This document shows positions 52,116 to 60,048 of a DNA stretch of 64,000 nt, piece by piece. Location of the stretch: NCBI GenBank assembly GCA_023429375.1, contig JAEYVY010000013.1, positions 62,001 through 126,000 on the forward strand. Direction: 5' to 3'. Source of the DNA: Bacteroidota bacterium (lineage in GTDB: Bacteria; Bacteroidota; Bacteroidia; Bacteroidales; Tannerellaceae). Each line of letters starts with the position of its first letter. Position 1 is the stretch's first letter. The position numbers and the translations under genes were made by a program. A model generated the notes under the pieces. The model made no database searches, had not been told where the DNA came from, and was given only the letters and a program-made list of their open reading frames with translations.

Positions 52116-53207
52116 ATGAAAAAGTTTCAATTTTTACTAGTCGTTATCTTATCCGTATTCTTCGTTCAATGCAATACGAAAGATCAAAAATGTGAACAAA
52201 ATTGTACACCTGAAGTTAAGAATGTCATTATCATGGTTGGTGATGGAATGGGTGTTGCTCAGGTTTATGCTGGCCTAACAGCAAATAAAGGATCTCTCAA
52301 TCTGGAACGAAGCCATTTTGTTGGATTCTCGAAAACTTATTCAGCTAGTAATTATATAACAGACTCAGCTGCTGGTGGTACCGCAATTGCATGTGGAACA
52401 AAAACCAACAATGGAAGCATTGGTGTGGACTCTGAAAATAATCCTGTTAAATCGGCGCTTGTTTATGCAGCAGAAAATGGCCTTTCTACTGGTGTTGTTT
52501 CTTCATGCTCTGTTACGCATGCGACCCCGGCTTCTTTCGTAGCACATCAACCAAGTCGCAAGATGGAAGAAGAAATCGCCGCTGATTTCGTTAATTCTGA
52601 TATTACCCTATTCATTGGTGGCGGTAAGCGCTATTTCGATGCTCGCTCTGATGGTGAAAATCTATTAGAAAAATTGAAGGAAAAAGGATATCAAGTTGCA
52701 CTTACTATGGACGAAATTAAAAGTGTGACTTCAGGAAAATTGGCCGGTTTAGTAGCTGATGAACATCCTGCTAGCTATCCGGAAAGAGGTGAGTTCCTGC
52801 CAGAAAGCGTACAAAAAGCAATTGATATTTTAAAGACTAACGAAAAAGGCTTCTGTCTGATGGTCGAAGGCTCTCAAATTGACTGGGCATGCCATGCTAA
52901 TGATCAAGCGAATTTAGTAAATGAGATGCTAGACTTCGACCGTGCAGTAAAAGTTGCATTTGATTTTGCTGATCAAAATCCAAATACACTTGTCATCGTA
53001 ACTGCCGACCATGAAACAGGAGGAGCAGCATTAACAGGTGGTGACCTTTCAACGGGTGAAGTAGAAGTGACATTTGCCTCTAAAGGACATACCTCCATTA
53101 TGGTTCCAGTTTTTGCTTATGGCGCAGGAGCTATCAACTTTGCAGGAATTTATCAGAATGCCGACATTCTGCCTAAAATAATTAAATCGTATGGTATTGA
53201 AAAATAA
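52116..53207 (+). CDS. Alkaline phosphatase (PhoA-type)
   Basis: The protein is about 363 residues from the ATG at 52116, which opens a lipoprotein-like signal (MKKFQFLLVVILSVFFVQC). In-frame ATGs at 52065 and 52092 would add residues ahead of it. Metal/catalytic motifs are MVGDGMGVAQVYAG, nucleophile Ser in TDSAAGGTAIACG, EGSQIDWACHAND and TADHETGGAALTGG. It hydrolyses phosphomonoesters, here likely released from the phosphorylated substrate of the locus. It overlaps the GDPD-sialidase gene by 17 bases. Confidence 0.93.
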   Translation: MKKFQFLLVVILSVFFVQCNTKDQKCEQNCTPEVKNVIIMVGDGMGVAQVYAGLTANKGSLNLERSHFVGFSKTYSASNYITDSAAGGTAIACGTKTNNGSIGVDSENNPVKSALVYAAENGLSTGVVSSCSVTHATPASFVAHQPSRKMEEEIAADFVNSDITLFIGGGKRYFDARSDGENLLEKLKEKGYQVALTMDEIKSVTSGKLAGLVADEHPASYPERGEFLPESVQKAIDILKTNEKGFCLMVEGSQIDWACHANDQANLVNEMLDFDRAVKVAFDFADQNPNTLVIVTADHETGGAALTGGDLSTGEVEVTFASKGHTSIMVPVFAYGAGAINFAGIYQNADILPKIIKSYGIEK

Positions 53208-55002
53208 CAAAATAGTTCTATTTCTCTCACTGTTGTTGCTAACGACAGGGCAAATCTTTGCTGGTGAATCTGATATATTTCACATTCTGTATAAGTTCAA
53301 CCAAATGCCTGAACGCATATTGGTTGTTGCTCACCGTGGGGCCCATCAGAATTATCCAGAGAACTCCTTATCTTCTTATCGTGAAGCTATTCGTATTGGT
53401 GTGGACATCATTGAGACTGATGTAAGAGCAACCAAAGATGGAGTACTGGTCATTATGCATGATAAAACCGTTGATCGTACAACAAATGGAACTGGCAATG
53501 TGAGTGACTTGACGTTTGACGAACTACGCAAACTTCGACTAAAACATAATGGTGAGATTACCAATGAGGAGATTCCAACATTTGATGAGGTCCTCAACCT
53601 TGTCAAAGGCAAAGTTATGCTTGATATCGATTATAAAGCGGAACCAAGCTTTATAGAAAAGACATGTCAGGCCATCAAAAATGCAAAGGTAGAGGATCAG
53701 GTCCTTTTCTTTTTATATGACTATAAGGATATACCTGTGATTCGTAAGATAGCGCCATCCTGCCTCATTATGCCACGTGCAAGAAGCCTGAAGGACATGG
53801 ATAAGATTATGAAGGAAGGCAATATACCGGTTATTCACATCGATCCATCTTTCTATAAAGAAAAACCGATAAAAGAGTATGCCTCTCAAACAAGAATTTG
53901 GGCAAATGCGTTAGGAAAGTACGACAGCTACACAGATAAGAATGAAGGGTTTAGCCAAATGCTGAATGATCTGAAACACGTGAATATGATTCAAACAGAT
54001 TATCCGGAAGAGTTAATTCAATTTCTGCAAAATAAAGAAAGAGAAAAATTACGCTCAACTCATCTATCTCTGCTTCAAGAAGAATTCATCAAAGAGCCCA
54101 AAGCTGTACCATCTGCTCATGCATCTACGTTGGTAGAAACTAAAGATGGAATTTTAGCAGCCTGGTTTGGAGGCTCCTACGAAAGGCATCCGGATGTAAG
54201 CATTTATACATCCAGGCTAAAAGATGGGCAATGGAGTGACCCTATTCTTGTTGCAGATGGCATACAAAACGAATCTTTTAGATTTCCTTGCTGGAATCCG
54301 GTATTATATAAACGAGAGAATGGTGATTTAATCCTGTATTATAAGGTAGGCCCAAGTCCAAGCACCTGGTGGGGGAAATATAAAATTTCTACAGATGAGG
54401 GTTATACCTGGACGGATATGACCGTTATTCCTCGTAACTGTTTGGGTCCTATCAAAAACAAGCCGGTAACCATTCCTGGAGGAAAAATCTTATACCCTAC
54501 AAGTATTGAGATTAAAGGAAAATGGAATGTGTACATGGAAATGTCCAATCAGGATTTGACTGATTGGGAAAAGATTGAAATAGAGAATAGTGGTTTCGAT
54601 GCCATTCAACCTTCGGTTTTGTTCCATAAGAACGGAGCGTTACAAATTCTTTGTCGTTCAAAGAATCAACATGTTGTTGAATCTTGGTCGACCGACAACG
54701 GCAAAACATGGTCTGCCCTAATGCCAACAGAACTACCAAACAATAATTCGGGAACTGATGCTGTCACTCTAAATAATGGTATGCAAATCATCATTTACAA
54801 CCCAATTACTGAAGGAAGAAATAAGTTGGCTATAGCAGGTTCATTCGACGGTAAAATTTGGGAAAGACTAATCGATTTGGAAGACCAACCTTCCGGCGAA
54901 TACAGTTATCCCGCAATTATTCAAGATAAGGATGGGTACATTCATGCAACCTATACCTATAATCGTGAAAGAATAAAATATGTGAAACTAAAATTTGAAT
55001 AA
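53191..55002 (+). CDS. Fusion: glycerophosphodiester phosphodiesterase plus sialidase-like propeller
   Basis: The 603-residue protein has a signal peptide (to about residue 24, IFAG). The GDPD domain (about 40-275) has VVAHRGAHQNYPENSLSSY (His48), DIIETDVRATKDG (Glu/Asp), VIMHDKTVDRTT (His90) and DIDYK, so all metal and catalytic residues are present. The C-terminal domain (about 290-600) is a BNR/sialidase-like propeller with two clear Asp boxes, STDEGYTW (about 400) and STDNGKTW (about 500), and FGGSYERHPDVSIYTSR. GDPD cleaves glycerol-phosphate diesters. The sialidase-like half may act on or bind a sugar acid. The fusion is unusual. Confidence 0.88.
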   Translation: MVLKNNKIVLFLSLLLLTTGQIFAGESDIFHILYKFNQMPERILVVAHRGAHQNYPENSLSSYREAIRIGVDIIETDVRATKDGVLVIMHDKTVDRTTNGTGNVSDLTFDELRKLRLKHNGEITNEEIPTFDEVLNLVKGKVMLDIDYKAEPSFIEKTCQAIKNAKVEDQVLFFLYDYKDIPVIRKIAPSCLIMPRARSLKDMDKIMKEGNIPVIHIDPSFYKEKPIKEYASQTRIWANALGKYDSYTDKNEGFSQMLNDLKHVNMIQTDYPEELIQFLQNKEREKLRSTHLSLLQEEFIKEPKAVPSAHASTLVETKDGILAAWFGGSYERHPDVSIYTSRLKDGQWSDPILVADGIQNESFRFPCWNPVLYKRENGDLILYYKVGPSPSTWWGKYKISTDEGYTWTDMTVIPRNCLGPIKNKPVTIPGGKILYPTSIEIKGKWNVYMEMSNQDLTDWEKIEIENSGFDAIQPSVLFHKNGALQILCRSKNQHVVESWSTDNGKTWSALMPTELPNNNSGTDAVTLNNGMQIIIYNPITEGRNKLAIAGSFDGKIWERLIDLEDQPSGEYSYPAIIQDKDGYIHATYTYNRERIKYVKLKFE

Positions 55003-56011
55003 TTTGAAAACTTCTCGTGTATCAATAAAGGATATTGCTAAGAAAGTTGGCGTATCTAATGCAACTGTTTCTTTGGTTTTAAATGGCAAAGAGAAGGAAG
55101 GACGCATTAGAAAAGAAGTGGCAGAAAAGGTTCTACAAGCAGCCAAAGAGTTGAATTACGAACCAAACAATTTTGCCAGAGCGCTTCGTATGGGGCAATC
55201 AAATACAATTGGTTTGATTCTTGCAGATATATCCAACAGCTTTTTTGCCAATATAGCTTTTCATATTCAAGAGTATGCAGAAGAGTACGGCTATTCTGTA
55301 ATCATTACGAACACTAACGAGTCATGCGAAAAGATGGGGAAAATGATAAATGTTCTCAAAAGCAGACAAGTAGATGGTTTCATAATTGTTCCTACAGAAG
55401 ATGGAGAAGAATATATCGATGAATTATCGAAATCGAAAACGCCTTTGGTGTTGTTAGATCGCTATTTCCCGAATCTTCCAATTAGCCATGTTCTTGTCAA
55501 CAATTATCACGCATCGTTTAACGCTACGAATCTATTAATCGATTCCGGCTGCAAACAGATTGGGTTGATTGTTTATGACAATAAGCTACCACATATGAAA
55601 GACCGTGAAAAGGGATATATAGAAGCCTTATCAAAAAAAGGCTCCTATAATAAGGCATTAACTAAAAAGATATCCTATAGTAATATTGAAGCCGATATTG
55701 CTAATGCAATAGAAGATTTGCTGAAGGAAAACCCGAAAGTAGACGGATTGTTCTTTGCCTCCAACAGCATATCAAATATCGGTATCAAACATTTACTAAA
55801 TCTTGGTATACGAATTCCTGACGACATGAAGGTTGTCTGTTTTGATAAGAATGAAGCATTTGACTTTACCTCGTTTCGGATACCTTATGTGCAACAACCC
55901 ATACAAGAGATGAGCAAGAAGAGTGTTGAAATTCTTATGGAACAAATTAAAAAAACCAGCATTACGCCCACAACTATGGAGATGTTTGCCAGTCTTTCCA
56001 ATACACCTTAA
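54995..56011 (+). CDS. LacI-family transcriptional regulator
   Basis: The 338-residue protein has the classic N-terminal HTH (VSIKDIAKKVGVSNATVSLVLNGKEKEGRIRKEVAEKVLQAAKELNYEPN) and a periplasmic-binding-protein-like sensor domain (NTIGLILADISNSFFANIAFHI to FDKNEAFDFTSFRIPYVQQPI). No ATG is available upstream of the HTH; translation must start at the TTG at 54995 or 55004. It overlaps the fusion gene stop. It probably represses or activates the locus from the two CG palindromes between susC and the first enzyme gene. Confidence 0.9.
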   Translation: MNNLKTSRVSIKDIAKKVGVSNATVSLVLNGKEKEGRIRKEVAEKVLQAAKELNYEPNNFARALRMGQSNTIGLILADISNSFFANIAFHIQEYAEEYGYSVIITNTNESCEKMGKMINVLKSRQVDGFIIVPTEDGEEYIDELSKSKTPLVLLDRYFPNLPISHVLVNNYHASFNATNLLIDSGCKQIGLIVYDNKLPHMKDREKGYIEALSKKGSYNKALTKKISYSNIEADIANAIEDLLKENPKVDGLFFASNSISNIGIKHLLNLGIRIPDDMKVVCFDKNEAFDFTSFRIPYVQQPIQEMSKKSVEILMEQIKKTSITPTTMEMFASLSNTP

Positions 56012-56024
56012 ATCGTTACTAAAA

Positions 56025-56933
56025 ATGAATCAGAAACTATTTGGCATCATACCCCCCCTTGTCACTCCACTGATAGATAACAATCACATTGACACGGAAG
56101 GCCTTGAAAGACTTATCGAACACGTTATCGCAGGTGGAGTACATGGAATTTTTATACTCGGCACAACTGGTGAGGCTCAAAGTTTGAGTTTCACCCTTCG
56201 GGTCGAAATGATTAAACAGACCAGTCGTATCTTAAAAGGGAGATTACCTCTATTGGTAGGTATTTCAGATACCTCGATGGAAGAAAGTCTCAATCTAGCA
56301 AAAACAGCAGCTGAATTCGGAGCAGACGCATTGGTCTCTGCCCCACCCTACTACTTTGCTACTGGGCAACCTGAATTAGCTGAATTCTATGAAAACTTAA
56401 TTCCGCAATTGCCATTGCCTATCTTCCTTTATAATATGCCTACTCATACCAAGGTTTCTTTCGCTCCGTCAACCATTCGAAGGATCGCTCAAAACCCCAA
56501 AGTGATTGGCTTTAAGGATAGTTCTGCCAATGGCGCCTACTTTCAGGCCGTCATGTATGAAATGCGAGAACATTCTAATTTCTCCATTTTCGTCGGACCT
56601 GAAGAGATGACGGCCGAAGTAGTCCTTTTAGGAGCCAACGGCGGTGTAAACGGAGGAGCTAATATGTTTCCGAAATTATATGTGGATTTATACCATGCTG
56701 CTCAAGCCAAAGACTTAGAACGAGTCAGGTTCTTGCATCAGAAGGTCATGCAAATAAGTTCTTCCATTTATAGTATAGGCAGTTTTGGGTCGAGCTATCT
56801 GAAAGGGGTCAAATGCACACTATCCTTATTGGGTATTTGCAATGACTTTTTAGCCTCTCCGTTCAACAAATTCGGTGAGGAACACCGTGAAAAAATCAGA
56901 AAAGCATTGAACTCATTAGACCTGAATTATTAA
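56025..56933 (+). CDS. DHDPS/NAL-family aldolase
   Basis: The protein is 302 residues from the ATG at 56025 and begins MNQKLFGIIPPLVTPLID; an upstream ATG at 55923 lies inside lacI and is rejected. Motifs are GTTGEAQSLS, FLYNMPTHTK (catalytic Tyr) and VIGFKDSSANG (Schiff-base Lys). Members include dihydrodipicolinate synthase, N-acetylneuraminate lyase and 2-keto-3-deoxy sugar-acid aldolases. Because it sits between a regulator and fucose isomerase in a glycan locus, a 2-keto-3-deoxy-acid or sialic-type aldolase is more likely than lysine synthesis. Confidence 0.88.
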   Translation: MNQKLFGIIPPLVTPLIDNNHIDTEGLERLIEHVIAGGVHGIFILGTTGEAQSLSFTLRVEMIKQTSRILKGRLPLLVGISDTSMEESLNLAKTAAEFGADALVSAPPYYFATGQPELAEFYENLIPQLPLPIFLYNMPTHTKVSFAPSTIRRIAQNPKVIGFKDSSANGAYFQAVMYEMREHSNFSIFVGPEEMTAEVVLLGANGGVNGGANMFPKLYVDLYHAAQAKDLERVRFLHQKVMQISSSIYSIGSFGSSYLKGVKCTLSLLGICNDFLASPFNKFGEEHREKIRKALNSLDLNY

Positions 56934-56965
56934 TTGAATCGTATATACCTTAAAACAAATAAGCC

Positions 56966-58738
56966 ATGAATACAAATTATCCAGCGATCGGCATCCGCCC
57001 TATTATAGATGGACGGAGAAAGGGAATAAGGGAATCCTTGGAAACAACCACCATGAATCTGGCAATCAGCGTTGCTGAACTATATACAAACACATTAAAA
57101 TATCCTGATGGTACTCCTGTTAGATGTGTTATTGCAGACACTTGCATTGGTGGGGTTAAGGAAGCAGCTCTTTGTGCAGAGAAATTTGAAAAGGAAAATG
57201 TCGGATTAAGTCTGTCTGTGACTCCTTGTTGGTGTTACGGATCGGAAACAATTGACATGAATCCTCTTATCCCAAAAGCAATTTGGGGATTTAACGGAAC
57301 GGAACGTCCTGGCGCTGTTTATTTAGCTGCAGCGTTAGCAGCACATACTCAAAAAGGACTACCATGTTTTGGAATATATGGAAGAGATGTGCAAGATATG
57401 AATACGGCAGAGATTCCTGAGGATGTAAAAGAAAAGCTTTTGCGTTTTGCCAAAGCCGGATTAGCTGTTGCATTAATGCGTGGTAAATCATATCTGGCCA
57501 TCGGTACCGTATCCATGGGCATAGCCGGTTCAATTGTCAATTCAGATTTCTTGCAAGAATATTTGGGATTGCGCACAGAGTATGTGGATTGTTCTGAGAT
57601 TAGCCGTCGCATCCAATATGAAATTTACGACAAAGAGGAATATCAAAAGGCAATCGAGTGGACACGTAAAAATTGCATAAAAAATGAAGGAGAAGACCAC
57701 AACCCCGATCATTTAAAGAAAAGCAGGGAAGAAAAAGACAAAGACTGGGAATTCGTAGTTAAAATGACGATTATCATGCGTGATTTGTTAGAAGGCAACC
57801 CTAAACTAGCCGAGATGAATTACCAAGAAGAGGCTATGGGACATAATGCCATCTGTGGTGGATTCCAAGGACAAAGACAATGGACCGACTTCCTTCCAAA
57901 CGGTGACTTCTCTGAAGCCATACTCAACTCTTCTTTCGATTGGAACGGTATACGTAAGCCTTACACTTTTGCGACAGAAAACGACCACCTGAACGGTATT
58001 AGCATGCTTTTCAATCAGTTACTCACAAACACATCGCAAATATTCGCCGATGTGCGTACCTATTGGAGCCCCGAAGCGATTGAACGCATTAGCGGTTGGA
58101 GACCAGACGGAATGTTGAAAAATGGAGCTATTCATCTTATTAATTCCGGATCGTGCACGTTGGATGGTACGGGACAACAAACGAGAGATGGCAAGCCAGT
58201 CATGAAACCTTTCTGGGAAATTACAGAAGAGGAGGTTGAAAAAATGCTTGATGCCACAAAATGGTATCCGGCCAATTTAGAGTATTTTCGCGGCGGAGGT
58301 TATTCGTCCAAATTTTTAACGAAAGAGAATATGCCGGTTACTATGAGTCGCCTGAATTTTGTTAAAGGACTCGGCCCCGTATTGCAATTGGCCGAAGGCT
58401 GGACAGCAAGATTCCCCGATCATGTATTTAACCTAATAGATAAACGAACAGACAAGACCTGGCCTTCTACCTTCTTTGTTCCTCGTATAACGGGTGAAGG
58501 TCGATTTAAAGATATCTACTCTGTCATGAACTATTGGGGAGCCAATCATGGAGCAATCAGCTACGGACATATTGGTCTTGATTTGATAGCTTTAGCTTCC
58601 ATGTTGCGCATACCGGTTTGTATGCATAACGTCGATGAAAGCGAGATTTTTCGTCCGTCAGCATGGAGTGCTTTTGGCTCTGACTCGGAAGGATCAGACT
58701 ATCGTGCATGCCATACCTATGGACCAATATATAAATAA
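56966..58738 (+). CDS. fucI: L-fucose isomerase (L-fucose/D-arabinose isomerase family)
   Basis: The 590-residue protein is the length expected for FucI and starts YPAIGIRPIIDGRRKGIRESLE. It has GFNGTERPGAVYLAAALAAHTQKGLPCFGIYGRDVQ, the metal-site region NAICGGFQGQRQWTDFLPNGD and ATENDHLNG, and C-terminal HGAISYGHIGLDL. It interconverts L-fucose and L-fuculose, or D-arabinose/D-ribulose. Kinase and aldolase partners (fucK, fucA) are not in the window. Confidence 0.95.
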   Translation: MNTNYPAIGIRPIIDGRRKGIRESLETTTMNLAISVAELYTNTLKYPDGTPVRCVIADTCIGGVKEAALCAEKFEKENVGLSLSVTPCWCYGSETIDMNPLIPKAIWGFNGTERPGAVYLAAALAAHTQKGLPCFGIYGRDVQDMNTAEIPEDVKEKLLRFAKAGLAVALMRGKSYLAIGTVSMGIAGSIVNSDFLQEYLGLRTEYVDCSEISRRIQYEIYDKEEYQKAIEWTRKNCIKNEGEDHNPDHLKKSREEKDKDWEFVVKMTIIMRDLLEGNPKLAEMNYQEEAMGHNAICGGFQGQRQWTDFLPNGDFSEAILNSSFDWNGIRKPYTFATENDHLNGISMLFNQLLTNTSQIFADVRTYWSPEAIERISGWRPDGMLKNGAIHLINSGSCTLDGTGQQTRDGKPVMKPFWEITEEEVEKMLDATKWYPANLEYFRGGGYSSKFLTKENMPVTMSRLNFVKGLGPVLQLAEGWTARFPDHVFNLIDKRTDKTWPSTFFVPRITGEGRFKDIYSVMNYWGANHGAISYGHIGLDLIALASMLRIPVCMHNVDESEIFRPSAWSAFGSDSEGSDYRACHTYGPIYK

Positions 58739-58747
58739 TAAGGAGTA

Positions 58748-59989
58748 ATGAATATAGAAAAGAAATCCTACCCTTGGGCTGTTGTTGCCATGCTTTGGTT
58801 TGTTGCCTTGCTAAATTATTTAGATAGACAAATGCTGGCAACAATGAAGCCATCCATGATGGAAGATATCACTGAATTAGTATCGGCTACCAATTTTGGT
58901 CGTTTGATGGCGGTGTTCCTTTGGATATATGCATTTATGAGTCCACTGTCGGGCATCATTGCAGATAGGCTAAACCGCAAATGGCTGATTATCGGAAGTC
59001 TCTTCGTTTGGTCGGCAGTAACCATGCTGATGGGTTACTCCACCACATTCAATCAGTTATATATCCTTCGTGCTATCATGGGTATAAGCGAAGCTTTCTA
59101 CATTCCTGCAGCCCTATCACTCATCGCTGATTATCATCAAGGGAAAACTCGTTCTTTTGCGATTGGGATACATACCACCGGTATTTATTTAGGTCAAGCT
59201 TTAGGGGGATTCGGAGCAACCATAGCCAGCAATTTTTCATGGCAACTCACCTTCCATTCTTTTGGAATGGTTGGTATGGCCTATGCCTTGTTATTAATGG
59301 TTTTCTTAAAAGAAAACAAAGCTTACTCGATGGATAAGGGGACTAAGTTGACACTAGGACAAGAATTTTCATTGGCATACAAAAGCTTAGGTATACTACT
59401 AGGAAATATTTCGTTCTGGGTATTATTGTTTTATTTCTCTGCTCCCAGCCTTCCGGGATGGGCTACAAAAAACTGGGCGCCTACCCTATTTTCAGAAACC
59501 CTAAATATGGATATGGCACAAGCAGGCCCCATGGCAACCATAACTATTGCTATGGCTTCATTTATCGGCGTACTTCTTGGTGGACTACTCTCTGACCGTT
59601 GGGTACAGCGAACACTTAAGGGACGTATTTATACAGGAGTAGTTGGTCTGACACTCACCATTCCTGCTTTATTCTTGCTTGGATATGGCACCGGATTTAT
59701 CCCTATTTTATGTGGAGCGTTATGCTTTGGTCTTGGTTTCGGAATCTTTGATGTGAATAATATGCCGATTCTTTGTCAGTTTGTCTCACCACGCTATCGG
59801 GCTACGGGATATGGGCTTATGAATCTGGCCGGTATTTCTGCAGGTGCGTTTATAACCAATTTTTTAGGTAAATCAATCGATGCGGGTAATCTGGGAAGAG
59901 ACTTTGTACTACTTTCAGGTGTTGTAATCGTTGCCATCATATTTCAGTTGACTTTGCTAAAACCAAAGACGATTAATATGACAGATTGA
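58748..59989 (+). CDS. Major facilitator superfamily sugar or sugar-acid permease
   Basis: The 413-residue protein has about 12 hydrophobic segments. LNYLDRQMLATMKPSMMED at the end of TM1 and GIIADRLNRKWLIIGSLFVWS in the TM2-3 loop are typical of the anion:cation symporter branch (ExuT/GudP-like). It lies nine bases after fucI and is the last gene of the locus. It should import a breakdown product of the locus across the inner membrane; fucose-specific FucP is less similar by eye. Confidence 0.88.
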   Translation: MNIEKKSYPWAVVAMLWFVALLNYLDRQMLATMKPSMMEDITELVSATNFGRLMAVFLWIYAFMSPLSGIIADRLNRKWLIIGSLFVWSAVTMLMGYSTTFNQLYILRAIMGISEAFYIPAALSLIADYHQGKTRSFAIGIHTTGIYLGQALGGFGATIASNFSWQLTFHSFGMVGMAYALLLMVFLKENKAYSMDKGTKLTLGQEFSLAYKSLGILLGNISFWVLLFYFSAPSLPGWATKNWAPTLFSETLNMDMAQAGPMATITIAMASFIGVLLGGLLSDRWVQRTLKGRIYTGVVGLTLTIPALFLLGYGTGFIPILCGALCFGLGFGIFDVNNMPILCQFVSPRYRATGYGLMNLAGISAGAFITNFLGKSIDAGNLGRDFVLLSGVVIVAIIFQLTLLKPKTINMTD

Positions 59990-60011
59990 GTACAGAAAAT
60001 GATATAATCGC

Positions 60012-60019
60012 TACCTTTG
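60012..60019 (+). promoter_or_regulatory. -7 promoter element of the DPP III gene
   Basis: TACCTTTG matches the TAnnTTTG box, 29 bases before the ATG at 60049, and it separates this gene from the sugar locus. It also argues against a start at 59986. Confidence 0.6.
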
Positions 60020-60048
60020 TGTCAATTGATTTAAAATTATTCAGACAA

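Noticed and set aside
55923..56024. Extended start for the DHDPS-family aldolase
   Set aside because: The extension is inside the lacI gene and not like any DHDPS N-terminus; the ATG at 56025 matches the family.
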